A program made the translations under genes and the position numbers. Source: Eustoma russellianum (taxonomy: Eukaryota > Streptophyta > Magnoliopsida > Gentianales > Gentianaceae). Taken from it: DNA of 64,000 bases. Positions 53,085 through 64,000 of this stretch are shown in pieces. Every line of letters begins with the position of its first letter. Position 1 is the stretch's first letter. Location: NCBI GenBank assembly GCA_036186865.1, contig AP025075.1, positions 19,889,957 through 19,953,956 on the forward strand, in the 5' to 3' direction. The notes under the pieces were generated by a model. The model searched no databases, was not told the DNA's origin, and saw only the letters and a program-made list of their open reading frames with translations.

Positions 53085-53285
53085 AATTAACCCCGGATCT
53101 GAGCGGGTCCAGAACATATCAACAAACCAATTAACCACGGGTCTGGGACGGGTCCAGAACATGTAAAAGATCAATTAACCCCAGATCTGAACGGGTCCAG
53201 AACATGTATCAGATCAATTAACCCCAGATCTGAACGGGTCCAGAACATATCATGTCAATAGACCAATTAACTTCGGGTCTAGAGT
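53085..53285 (-). repeat. minisatellite in G3 (43-bp family)
   Basis: About five units containing GATCAATTAACCCC, GATCTGAACGGGTCCAGAAC. It is the reverse complement of the array at 5695-5908 in G2, with less regular spacing. Confidence 0.85.
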
Positions 53286-53889
53286 CGGGTTAGTCGCATG
53301 CTTGGCCGGCAAGGGAATCATGAAGCTTTCTTTAAAACATGGGACCATAAAAACTTTTATGCATAACGAAAATCATAGTTGCTTGGAAAGACTTGCTTGC
53401 ATACGGAATATTCATAAAAATCAGATTCATGTGGCATATGATCATGCATGATACATGAAGTGATATGCAATGCAAGTCTTGACGTGAATAATCATAAACA
53501 TTCCTTATAACATGTCAACAAGCATGGTTTCGGAAACTAAGAATTTCCAAATTTTACCTCATGTTCATGGGGCGGCTAAATTAACCAAACAGGCCCATTT
53601 TCATAATCTTGTGTCCTACATGTGTTTAGTGGGGTCTTATTTACATGTCGTAAAATTTTCGTAACTTCCTAAGACGAATGAAGTCCTTAAGTCATCAAAC
53701 CATTATCAAGTGTACTTTCTGAATTCTGCGGTACAATAACCAACATTACCTTAACTTTTGAGACCATAAAACCTTTATTATTTGGACCATAACCTGGAAA
53801 ATACAATAAAATACCTAAGTATTACCACTCATGAGCCCAAACCGTGTATATAGGTCCAAATCCTTCAAATTGGGCCTTTTTAACTTGAT

Positions 53890-54760
53890 CCCCTGTTCAG
53901 CCCAATTTCCAGTTTTAGTACATCAACTTTATGTTCATACTTTCCCACCAAAACATTAATACCAACTTGATTAATTTGCATGATCTTGATCCTCTATGTC
54001 TTAGGTGATTACCATGAAATTTCCAGATCAATCCAATAACTTTAAGGGGCTCATTTAAATATTTTTCCGAAATAGGTCACATGCTGTTACTGGACTGACC
54101 ACTTTTACTAAAAATTCTATTGTGGCAAAACCATAATTCTTTTTACCAAAATTCCAATTCAAGGACGTCACTAACATACCGCACTAGCATCCCACCTAAA
54201 TTTAGCCCATTTGCATACTTCTAAGGTCTGTTTTTGGGTCTAACAACACGTTACGCATTTCTGTCATGTTCCAATGATTTCAGCTGGAACAATTTTACCA
54301 AATAATTCCTTAAAAATAATCCATAACTTATTTTACCGAAATTCAAACTTGCATAATTACTACACACCTAAAGTTGTCACTATACCAAAAATCAGCTTAT
54401 TTGAACATCTTCAAGATCCATTTTAAAGCCATTCAAAACGTTATACAATTCTGCCAAGTTCCAGAATTTCCAGATTGAGCAGTTTCAATAATTATTTAAT
54501 TAAAAATAATCCGTAGCTTGTTTGACCAAAATTCCAACTCTCATATTTGATACACACATAGAGCTAACCTTATACCAAGAATCAATTTATTTATACGTCA
54601 GAAAGGTTCATTTTGAGGTCGCACAACACACTGCCCAAATTTTGTCCAGCTCCAGTGGTTTGATATTTTGCCATCTTTTCAAGTCAAATGTCCACAATTT
54701 GTCTTGTTCTTATGAAATAGCTTATTGGTCACCTCATACACCCTTTATATTATGAATATC
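53890..54760 (-). repeat. ~189-bp tandem array in G3
   Basis: At least five units, marked by TTCTGCCAAGTTCCAGAATT and variants at about 53893, 54076, 54261, 54451 and 54640 (spacings 183-190). It is the inverted counterpart of 3925-5200 in G2. Confidence 0.8.
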
Positions 54761-57700
54761 CAGGTTTCATACATTTTATTGAGTCAATTTTGAATCAATC
54801 CAAAATAGTGAGAATCTTGTACATAACAATCATTATATTTGCCCATTTTGCACATTATTAAGTCCACTCTTGGTACAACTAAGTTGTACCTTATTCTTCC
54901 TCCTTCTTGGCCGTGCGCATGTGTCAACATATCCATTTTACATTGAAAATTTTGAGCACAACACACTCATGTAATAAATCACTTAACAAGCAACTCCCAC
55001 ACATCCTAAAGTTCACAAGATAGGCTCTTTTCTTGGTTTTCATGTTTACTATCATAATCACCCCTATGGCCGAAAGTTTTGAGAGATCATACACACATTT
55101 TCAACATTTATTTAGACATGCAACACCTTCACATGCTAGTTTATTTTAAATCCTACCAAGTAAACGTGTAAAATTACAACTAGCACTTGCATGTCACTTT
55201 GATGAATCTTAAGTTTCATCCAAGAGCCATTCTTGCCTAGGGTCACTTAGTTGAACCTTAATTCACCCTAAAACAGCCTTATAACATATTGCATGTAAGA
55301 AAAGATTCCATCTTTGAAAGAATTAACCATATGCAAGGCATTGTTATTAAGAAATCACTAAGATACAATCTTGAACTTAATATATTCAACAAAAGATCAC
55401 ATCTTAGGAACTTCTAACCATTCAAGCCACTAATTCTTTAAGTAAATCATGAGAGATTGGTGTATACTTGCCTCTTCGAGCTAAAGCTCTTTCCTTAGCT
55501 TGGATTTTGGATGAGATAAGTTGGAATCTTCCTCCTCCATCACTCCTTGAGCACACGGTTTTGAAGAAAAAGGAAGGAGGAATGTTAGTCTTTATTCTAA
55601 AGTAAAAATAGAATAGTTTGAGGCTAGGTCATCTTACCCAAGTGAGACCTTGAATGAAGCTTCAACTATCCAAAGATTGCACCACCTAATAGATTAAAAT
55701 CTTAGCACCTAATGACCAATGGAGGTCACGGTTGGGTGAAGAAACAAGAGAACCCATGAGCTTCATTCCTTGAGAATAAGAATCCACTAGAGGAACTTGA
55801 AGTATAACTTACCTAGGTGTCTTCTTGAGCTTGAGAGTGTAAGTTGTGTTGAGGCTTCTAGCCTCAAGAAGAAGGGCCGAAATTATGGTTGGGAGAAGAT
55901 GGAGAATTTTTCTAAGTGTTGTCTTGGCTTGGGAAGTCCAAGATGGAAAGAAAGAGGTGTCTTGCTTAAAAAAAATCTAAGGGGTGTAGGCGAAAGGGAG
56001 GTGGCTGGCTCATGGGGGATGAGAGAAGGGGGCAAGTTTCATGAAAAGTTGAAAAAGGAGTCTTGGGTTTGTGAAATGGCAAGATTTTGTCTTGCATGTC
56101 AATTTTATCTTAATTATATAATATAATTTAAGTAATTATTTTCAATAATAGAAATGGCTAGAGAATTCTAGAGATCCTCCATGCCTGGGGGGCATTTTGG
56201 TATTTTCACGTTTATCATATCTCATCCTTTTATAATTTATGATATTATTTATTTCATCTAATTATAATTTTAATCTTGCTTTGTGAGGATCATTTATGTT
56301 TGCATTCTTATAAAAAGGACTTTATTCCGACATTGATCAAGGCCTCTTGGCCGAATTCTTGGGCTATTGGGAGGTCATGTTCGTCCTTTCACACCTTTTA
56401 TAGTACATTATTACATATTTACACCATAACTTATAATATCTAGTTCTTAAGTAGGCTTTTAGATTTACTTTAAGAGTACTTATTTAGGTTAATCTTTTTG
56501 TAAGAAGGAAAATATTCTAATGTTCATCAATGTCTTGTGGCCGAAATTACAAGGGTTTGGAGGTCATTATTGTCTTTTCGCTCATTGATTTATTCATATA
56601 AATGTGATATTGCTCCTAACATATAATTTATAGTGCAGGTTGTGAGTCTTGCTTTGAGGAAAACCACTTGGGCTATTCTTGTTATAAAATGGAAATCATT
56701 CCAAGATCCTCCAAGGCCCAATGACCGAATTTGCTAAGTCTTGGAGGGCTAAATGGTAATTTCACGCGCTCCACGATATCCGTTTGTATAATTATATCAC
56801 ACCCATCTCAAAAGAATTTTAGATACAGACTCACTAAGGTAACCAAATTAATTGCAACTTGGAGAACTTATTTAGTACGTCGTATGATACGGGTTCTAGT
56901 ATAGTACGATTTTCGGGGGGTACAACATTTTTGGTCTTGATTGAGATCAAATTTACTTCCCAAATTTATAGGGATTAATTGTTGATTATTTAGAAATGTT
57001 TTAAACCTTATTTGGCACATGTTTTTACATTTTAACCTCAGATTTTTACAGCTATTAATTGGTGACAAGACTCATCCAATCATAGAGTGCCAAGTAAGTA
57101 AATACAAGACCTTCATCCAATCAAGTTGTGCCAAGTAAGTAAGATGGTGTCAAATCTACACAAGACAATCTTCCAAGGACATAAAAGAGAATTCTCAAGA
57201 TGGTAGTAACCCTAAGGGTGGGCAGCCAACACAACATAAAAAGAAGAAAAAGTAGTGCAAAGTGATTCAAGCAATTCTCAAGTGCAAAAGGCTCTACTAT
57301 TCTCTTCTTCTACATTTTCTTTCTTCTTCTTCTTCTCTCAAGAATATTGTTCTTATATTCAACATATTGAATAGGCTTTGATTAGACCACCATATACATT
57401 CCAATTATTGTAAAAGGATTGATCAAGGTGTGGTCATACCTTCATCCGTTTAGTGGTGGTGTTTGTGATCGGTGTGCTTGATTGTATTATTTGTGAAAGG
57501 GTGGAGTTGGTGTGAAACTCTAGCAACCCTTGTGGTACGTGTTTTTTTTATGATTAGTGATAATCGAGGAAGGTTTCCTCGAAAACTAGAGTAGGTTGTG
57601 TTAACCGAACCAGTATAAAATTCTCGGTGTTGTTACTTTCAGCACTTTACTTTCAGTTTCCAGAACTTTGTATCGTTTTCATTGCAATAGTAGAAATATC

Positions 57701-58300
57701 AAACAAATTTCAAAAATCGTACAATTTTCAAAAATATAGCCACACCTCTTAAGTTTCATTTGGCGCAAGTTTCAACCCATTTGAACAAGTATAAGTCAAT
57801 CAAACGTTAATAGTTCAGGGACTAGTGTAATATGATTTTCAGACTTGCAAAGGTTGAGAACATCAACGTATTTGTCATACTTCCCAAATAAAAATTTTCA
57901 AAACTTTTTCAACCCATTTAAATACATATATTGAGGGTCTTGTCATTAAGTTTTAAACCATTTGGAGTCACGAATTAATCGGAACAAAATTTTCAAATCG
58001 GAGTACTGTTTCTGGTAGATTTGTGCAATCTGACCACAAACGGTTTTTTGAAGGGTTAGAGGTTAAATTTTGATCTGAAATCGTTAGGAGACACTCAGAA
58101 CATCTGAGAGTAGAATCTCTCCAAATTTCAGAATTTTTGAAGGTCTGGAACCTGGTCTTTCAAACATTTCAAATCAGGATCTGAAAATAGAAACTGTTTT
58201 CAGAAGTTTGGTTTTTGGTTCAAAATAATTTAAAAACCAAAATATCTGCACCTACTATTCAACCCCCTATTAGTGGTGCTATACATGTCCTACATTCCTC

Positions 58301-58815
58301 TTTTTGATGGTGAGTCCTTTATCCAATGGAAACTTAGAATGAAACTCTTCTTAGGGCTATTGATATATTTGTGGTATATTATAAAAGACGGTCCTTTCAT
58401 TCCCTCTAAGTTATCTACCCTTGGTGGTGTCACACTAAAAGTCGTAAAACTGAAACAAGAATATACTAGTGATGACAAAAAGAGATTAAGTATGAATGCT
58501 GGAGCCATGCAACTACTATTAAACAGGCTAAGTATAAGTAAATCAAGTTACGTGTCTAATTGCTCTAGTGCACAAGAGATGTGGAGGATTCTAAAAATAA
58601 AACACGAAAGGACTAGTCAAGTCAAAGAGTCTAAAATAAATATGCTTATGTCTACTCTTGAGTCTTTTAAATTATTGCCCAATGAATCTATCGCTGCTAT
58701 GGACTTACGATTGACTAACATCTACAATTCTCTTGAATCTCTTGTCAAATATTTTTCTACACGGGAAAATTTTCAAAAGGTGTTAAGGAGTCTCCCTTCC
58801 AATGGGATTCAATAG
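58301..58815 (+). pseudogene. family A Gag, N-terminal domain
   Basis: It reads PLFDGESFIQWKLRMKLFL, LNRLSISKSSYVSNCSSAQE, MWRILKIKHERTSQVKESKI and NMLMSTLESFKLLPNESIAA, then FQKVLRSLPS before a stop. This is the copia-type gag domain (UBN2-like). The frame is open back into the LTR and starts there with GTG or an ATG at 58285, so the native start codon and leader are missing. Gag would form the particle shell. Confidence 0.8.
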
Positions 58816-58856
58816 TCACTGCAATCGAAGAAAGTAAGGATACTAAATCGATAAAA

Positions 58857-59530
58857 ATGGAGGAATTGATCGGATCTCTAAAGGTATACGAAAACAAACT
58901 TACACTAAGGAAATCAGAATCAACGTTTAAACAGGGTAAGACTATTGTTTTTAAATCAAATGAATATGTCTCTACTTCTTATGATCGCGTAGATGATAGT
59001 GACACATATTCCGATGATGAAGATCTAATCACGATGGATAGAAGATTAAGAAAGTCCGTGAGAAAATCAATTAAAAACAAACACAAGTCTATTTCATCTA
59101 AGAACCATCGAGATAAAAATAATGAGGAGATAAAGCGTTATGAATGTGGGAAACTAGGACACTTGCATACGATTGCCCTAACAAGGACAAACAAACGAAC
59201 AAACACCTTGACAAGGATCGGATCAAAACTAGACTCGTCTCAGAACCTAAACAAAGGAGAAGAGCCCTCAAATCCTCCACTTGGAGTGACTCATCCGACT
59301 CTGAGACTGACGATACCAAAGAGCAAATAGCACAAGTATGCTTTACATCTAAGGCATCAAATGAGGTATCTTCTGATTCTGATTTTGGTTTTGAACCTTC
59401 TTATGATGATTTATTTAGTCAATATTTAGAATTGCATAAATTGACAAAGACTCTTGCAAAAGAAAAGAAGCGATTAATTGAAGACAAGAAGTTGTTAGAA
59501 TCTTTTGACACGACCTTGTTTCTCAACTAA
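58857..59530 (+). pseudogene. family A Gag, zinc knuckle region, frameshifted
   Basis: One frame (58857-59330) carries MEELIGSLKVYENKL, a basic stretch, and RYECGKLGHL. The neighbouring frame (59144-59530) continues LAYDCPNKDKQTNKH. Joined, they give a knuckle of the CX2CX4HX4C type in which the first Cys is Arg, broken by a frameshift near 59165. Acidic and coiled-coil-like sequence (LAKEKKRLIEDKKLLESFD) follows. Confidence 0.75.
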
Positions 59531-59568
59531 ACGAGTCAAAAGAAGAGTCGTCTTGCATCATCAATGCA

Positions 59569-60175
59569 TTGAAATTAGAGATCTCTTCATTAACAACACA
59601 AAATAATGAAATGAAATCCGAGATTCCAAATTTGAAATCAAGGAATATAGATCTAGAAAAAATGGTGAAACAATTTGACATTGGTACAAACATGCTAGAT
59701 TGTATCATTTCTTCACAAAAGCATGATAACGACAAAACCGGATTAGGATATGTTGAGAAAAATGAGACACTAGACAAATCAAAAAAATACATTCCGTCTA
59801 AGAAAATAGATGCGTCTAAGACATATGTGGCGCCTAAGAAGACACCTAGATCCCCCTATGCCATCTTATCGTGTTTCATCTTCATATCATACAAGATACA
59901 ATTATGTGCCATATACATATGAAAAGAAATCATTGATGCATACGCGACGATCATACGACATAAATGCATTTAGATCACACACTATGCACACTAACCGAAA
60001 TGCATATCAAAAACGAAAACCATACTATATGCATGATGGGATTCTCGGCCAAAGGCCAAATGCATTCCCACCTAATGTCTATTATATTGCGTCTTCATCT
60101 CTTTTCTCACCTTTTGGAAGACCTAGGAAAGTCACCCAAATTTGGGTACCAAAAGGGACATTTGCAAAGGGTTGA
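59569..60175 (+). pseudogene. family A Gag, coiled coil and C-terminal end
   Basis: 59569-59922 has heptad-like MKLEISSLTTQNNEMKSEIP and then CIISSQKHDNDKTGLGYVEK, a block typical of Sirevirus Gag. After a frameshift near 59850 the frame to 60175 gives MHDGILGQRPNAFPPNVYYI and ends RKVTQIWVPKGTFAKG plus TGA. In autonomous Sireviruses pol would follow the IWVPK motif; here only untranslated DNA follows. Confidence 0.8.
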
Positions 60176-60274
60176 ATAAATAACCCTCAAGAACGCACTT
60201 GAAATGCATGATTTTTGTTGATGTACTATAAACTGCTATTTATTTCTTACATGTACTTTTAATATTATTTATAA

Positions 60275-60444
60275 AATAAAGGGAGAGAGAGATGCATGAT
60301 TTAAGGGGGAGAGAGAGCATGATTATATAATTTAAGGGGGAGACAACAATTAAAAATTAAAAATTCAATTTTGTGCCAGAGGGGGAGCAATTATATTTAA
60401 ATCATGAAATAGTGTTATTTTGTAAATCATCAAAAGGGGGAGAT
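60275..60444 (+). other. multiple polypurine tracts before LTR A4
   Basis: AAAGGGAGAGAGAG, AAGGGGGAGAGAGAG, AAGGGGGAGAC, GAGGGGGAGC and AAAAGGGGGAGATT, the last abutting the LTR. Same arrangement as 6912-7082. Confidence 0.75.
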
Positions 60445-62194
60445 TTCTGAGAAAAAGAGTTTGAGTGATTTACAAATACATGATTTAAATACAACGTGCT
60501 TAAGAATTGCATGATAATTTTATTACTTGACACGTTTTTGTGATAAACTTGCCTTATATGCTTTATATATAATGCTGTCGTCCTAACAATCCATGAAGCT
60601 CTAAAGCTTAAATCAAATGGCAAATGTTTTTTTTTGTTTGAACTATTTTTCAGGTACCACCATTAATGAACTAAACTAGTTCACTAAGTGAAATACTTAA
60701 GTTAATGAACTAACTAGTTCATTATATGGAGATATATTTGGAGAAGGCATGATGGAAACTAATTGGGAATGGAAAGTATCCTTATTCAACTATTAAAAAC
60801 GCCTACATATACATATATATTATATATATTCAGATTTTTTTAAAAATGGCACAATACACATATATTACGACGTACTACCGACACGTTACATATATTACAA
60901 ACGTACGTCAACGTCACACCACTATATACACCTCAAATTTATGAGTATATTCAGGTCTTATATCATATGATATAAGTCATGTTGGTCACAAAATTATAAC
61001 GACACGTTATAAGGTTATAAACCGAAAATTGTCGTATCGGGTGACTGCCGAAACTTCATCAATGTGTCACGTACTTTCCATATAAAGATGGCCATCCCAT
61101 ATACTTTAAAGATAGCCAAAAATTTCGTGGCATATGTGTTAAATTCATCCATGAAATCATTCCATGTTGCCACATACAATCACCCATAATTAAGGCCAAA
61201 TTGTGGAAATTACATATTCATCTTTTTAAGCACATGGGCCGCCACTTAGTACAGCCTTATGAGCTGAATATCTACTTTATTTTATGTATATTATGTGTGA
61301 CATAATATATATATAACATGTGCAAAAATTTTGAATTTAATCAGAGAAAAATTGCGTAATCGGCAAAAGTCGAAAATTTGGTGTTTTACGAACACAACAC
61401 AAGGAACGTTTTTGGCATGACATGTAATATGTATCTAGACACTTTTTACATATTAAAGACATATTGAAGTGTAATAGAATATTCAAATTAGGACTGATTG
61501 GAATATACCATATGTGTATAATTATTGTGCACTATTTTACAAAGTTTACAGAAATGAAATTCAGCACATGTTGGAGACCATATCACCCGCCTACTGCAGC
61601 TTGGTGGAGCTTATGTGGAGCTTAGTTGGTATCTCAATTGGTGGAGAATAAGCCACACAAGGTTAGTGACATAAAGGAGGGAACTACACAAGGTAACATT
61701 TCAAAACTTCGAAAATATAACACATGCTGAAAATTCAGCATGCTAGACTTTACAGTGGCCGATTTTTTGGTCTTGATGGAGATCAAATTTGCTTCACAAA
61801 TTTGTAGGGATTAACTGTTGATTATTTGGAAATATTTTAAACCTTATTTGGCACATGTTTTTACATGTTAATCTCAGATTTTTACAGCTATTTATTGGTG
61901 ACAAGACTTATCCAATCAAAGAGTTCCAAGTAAGCAAAGCCAAGACATTCATCCAACAAGTTGTACAAAGTAAGCAAGATGGTATCACATCTACACAAGG
62001 CAATCTTCCAAGGACATAAAAGGGAATTCTCAAGATGGTAGTAACCCTAAGGGTGGGTGGCCAACACAATATAAAAAGAAGAAAATGTAGCGCAAAGTGA
62101 TTTAAGCGATTCTCAAGTGCAAAAGGCTCTACTATTCTCTTCTTCTACATTTTCTTTCTTCTTCTTCTTCTTCTCTCAAGCCTATTGTTCTTAT
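60445..62194 (+). repeat. LTR A4 of family A, interrupted by G4
   Basis: 3' LTR of the gag-only element, starting TTCTGAGAAAAAGAG (mutated from TGTTGAG). It follows A1-A3 up to CTATTGTTCTTAT, where gypsy LTR G4 begins; its last ~0.9 kb must lie beyond the window. It preserves the empty site for G3 near 61757. Confidence 0.85.
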
Positions 62195-64000
62195 TGTAGC
62201 GCCCTGCACCCTGGCCTAGCCGGATACGGTGCACCCGTCATACTTCACTACGGAGAGTACCAGGCGTCAATCCATAACATGTCGTGGTCCATAACAAAAT
62301 ATACGGACTTTTCTGCTTACACATCAACAGGTAAGAGAAGACCGAGACAGAATAAAAACATTTAAATTAGAACATTCTAAACATCCATCATAAAGTCTAC
62401 AAGCATGTTCTCGAAATAAAGAAAGTCCGAAAATTCGAAATCAATGTTCCCAGCATAAATTCATCAAGTCTCTCAAACATAACTGTCATAACAAAAATCC
62501 TTAAGCCATCCTCCTTTTGCACTCCTATGGATAGGGAACCCTAGGCTCATCCTCGATCCAATCAACCCTGTTCCCTGCAGATTCTGGGAGGAAACATAAG
62601 GGGTGAGTGACAACGTCACCAGCAAGTATACCATAAACGATCATGAATTAAATGGAAAGTATACACGAGAACCAAACCCCAAAATTTGGTTTAGTAACAT
62701 ACCTGACCTTCCAACCAGTATCCTTAAATAACAAGATCATAACTTTATGAAATAACATTAAAATCATAACTTAGGGGATCTCAAATCATAACATACTGGC
62801 CTAAGCAACAATGTACTAAACATGCGACTAGCTATTAAATGCACAAGCATGGACATGCACAGGTGATGCAGTATGATAAAATACGGGCAAATTCGTTCAT
62901 TCTTTCTTTCAAAACATCATCGTCAATAAAAACAAGAGAGTGTTCAGATCTATTATATCCGGATCTGAGGCGGTCATATCCATCCCTTCGAATCTATTAT
63001 TTTCGGATTCAAAAACGGTCACATCATCAATCATAGTCATCAGGTCTATTCTCTCTAGGCCTGAATGGTCATAATCATCATAATTAGGTTTATTCTTTCC
63101 GGGCCTGAACAGTCATAATCAGGTCTATTCTTTCCGGGCCTGAACGGTCATAATCAGGTCTATTCTTTCCGGGCCTGAACAGTCATAATCATCAGATCAA
63201 TTAACCCCAGATCTGGAGCGGGTTAAGCTGGCCAGAAATAAATGGTACCATAGAAATCTTCTTTCAAAACTTAAAACTTCTTTTCTTTAAAAGCGCCTTT
63301 TCATCATTCTTTAGTATAAAATCAGTTTCATAAATCATGTAAATGACGATGATGCAATGCATGACGTGCGATATGCAATTCGTGACAAAATGCATCACGT
63401 AAATACAAGTATGGCCTTGTTCTTTAAGCTTGAGAAATTTTCTAGAACTTACGCTCTGTTCATGAGGCCTCCGACATAACAAATCAGGCCTATTTTCATA
63501 ATCTCTTTCCATACATATGCATAACGGAGACTTAGACAGATGTCATAATAATTTCGTAATATTCTGAAATGTCTAAAGTCCTCAAAACATCAGATTACCA
63601 TAAAAAGGGTACTGCTAAAATCAGCAGGGCAGTATCCGCCTTACCACAGTTTCATGGATCATAAAACCTCATTCAACTTGGGCCATCTCCTGAAAAACAT
63701 AGCTAACATACCACGGGACAATATTCATGTGGCCAAACATCACATTCAAGCCTAAATGAGCAAAATCAAAGCTTTACGACTTATGTCATTAAACTGTCCT
63801 GTTTTCTAGTTTGGTACCACTAATTCCAACTCAGTTGTTGACCATCAAAATGGTTGTTTTAAGCTGGTTTCTTTACATGAACATGTACCTCTATGCCTTA
63901 AGTAGTTACCATAAAACTTCCAAGGCAATCCAATAAGTTTAAGGGGGTCATCTAATTATTTTCCCAAACTAGGTACATACAGACACTGGAATGACTAGTT
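62195..64000 (-). mobile_element. gypsy LTR G4, partial
   Basis: On the plus strand it starts TGTAGCGCCCTGCACC, followed by CCGGATACGGTGCACCCGTC, as in the other gypsy LTRs here. It therefore lies on the minus strand, and only the 3' part of the LTR is in the window. It contains a minisatellite at about 62940-63230 and what looks like the start of the ~189-bp array at about 63790. No coding region. Confidence 0.85.
62940..63230 (-). repeat. minisatellite in G4
   Basis: About eight units of GGTCTATTCTTTCCGGGCCT plus GAACGGTCATAATCA; the last unit switches to GATCAATTAACCCCAGATCT, the G2/G3 type. It is thus a diverged version of the same array. Confidence 0.85.

Larger units (their letters stand above)
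52369..56927 (-). mobile_element. solo LTR G3 of a gypsy element (4559 bp)
   Basis: On the minus strand it starts TGTTGTACCCCCC and ends GGGGCGCTATA. No internal region is attached. Flanks are TTTTC on the left and TTTTT on the right, and the uninterrupted A4 sequence (GGCCGATTTTTTGGTC near 61757) matches the reconstructed empty site base for base. It is the same LTR family as G2, with tandem arrays inverted. It arose by LTR-LTR recombination deleting the element interior. ORFs inside (for example 55797-56126) have no motif and are chance. Confidence 0.9.
51092..58294 (+). repeat. LTR A3 of family A, interrupted by solo LTR G3
   Basis: The two parts 51092-52368 and 56933-58294 join into one ~2.64 kb LTR aligning with A2 and A4. 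Its first ~40 bases are missing at the junction with the A2 leader. It ends ATGTCCTACA at 58294. Microsatellite, 18-bp palindrome (with changes) and U5 words are as in the other copies. Confidence 0.85.
58295..60444 (+). mobile_element. internal region of gag-only copia derivative A
   Basis: Only 2.15 kb separates LTR A3 from LTR A4. It holds gag pieces, a purine-rich tail and polypurine tracts, and no protease, integrase, RT or RNase H. No primer-binding site lies between the LTR end at 58294 and the gag codons, which start at once. Such elements (TR-GAG type) depend on enzymes of a related autonomous element, presumably a Sirevirus. Confidence 0.8.

Noticed and set aside
55797..56126. 109-codon plus-strand ORF
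   Set aside because: It lies in solo LTR G3, is antisense to its orientation and has no domain.

Overview
The window is plant nuclear DNA, almost certainly from a eudicot: nested LTR retrotransposons, L1-type LINEs with RNase H, a tRNA-derived Au-like SINE, AT-rich spacers and one 10-base assembly gap. I see no rRNA, tRNA, CRISPR, bacterial or organellar gene, and no intact host gene. The species cannot be named from the sequence. Element letters below are labels of my own.

Layout. 1-6610: 3' part of an old Ty3/gypsy element (G2, +) with a 4.4 kb 3' LTR, inserted in the internal region of a gag-only copia derivative (A1). 6611-9535: rest of A1 and its 3' LTR, cut by a 5'-truncated LINE (LINE1, 9536-13352). 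13346-15658: a ~500-bp duplicated sequence on both sides of a copia-type LTR (C). 15659-22735: a decayed Ty1/copia element (B, -) with both LTRs. 22736-23905: unidentified sequence. 23906-34600: an ORF1-only LINE (H, -) whose ORF1 is split by a complete 8.7 kb Ty3/gypsy chromovirus-like element (G1, 25052-33791, -) flanked by ATAAA target duplications. 34716-34900: SINE. 35585-44640: an old copia element (F, -) invaded by a Sirevirus-like copia (D, -) and by an inverted LTR complex (E); D and F are fused by a microhomology deletion. 45779-62194: gag-only family A again (LTRs A2, A3, A4 and one gag region), holding a LINE (LINE2, 46191-48728) and a 4.6 kb solo gypsy LTR (G3, -). 62195-64000: start of another gypsy LTR (G4, -).

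Main results. (1) G1 gag-pol carries two short AT-rich GT-AG introns, one at the gag/protease boundary and one inside RNase H. Removing both restores one reading frame, so splicing could set the Gag, truncated Pol and full Pol output. (2) Four unrelated LTR families carry repeated palindromic motifs, mostly upstream of the promoter; a gypsy and a copia element share almost the same CGATCGATCG-centred 20-mer. (3) The long gypsy LTRs hold a ~189-bp, nucleosome-length tandem repeat plus a 43-bp minisatellite. (4) Family A is a gag-only Sirevirus derivative with 2.7 kb LTRs. (5) H is an ORF1-only LINE, comparable in form to mammalian HAL1. None of this was checked against a database.
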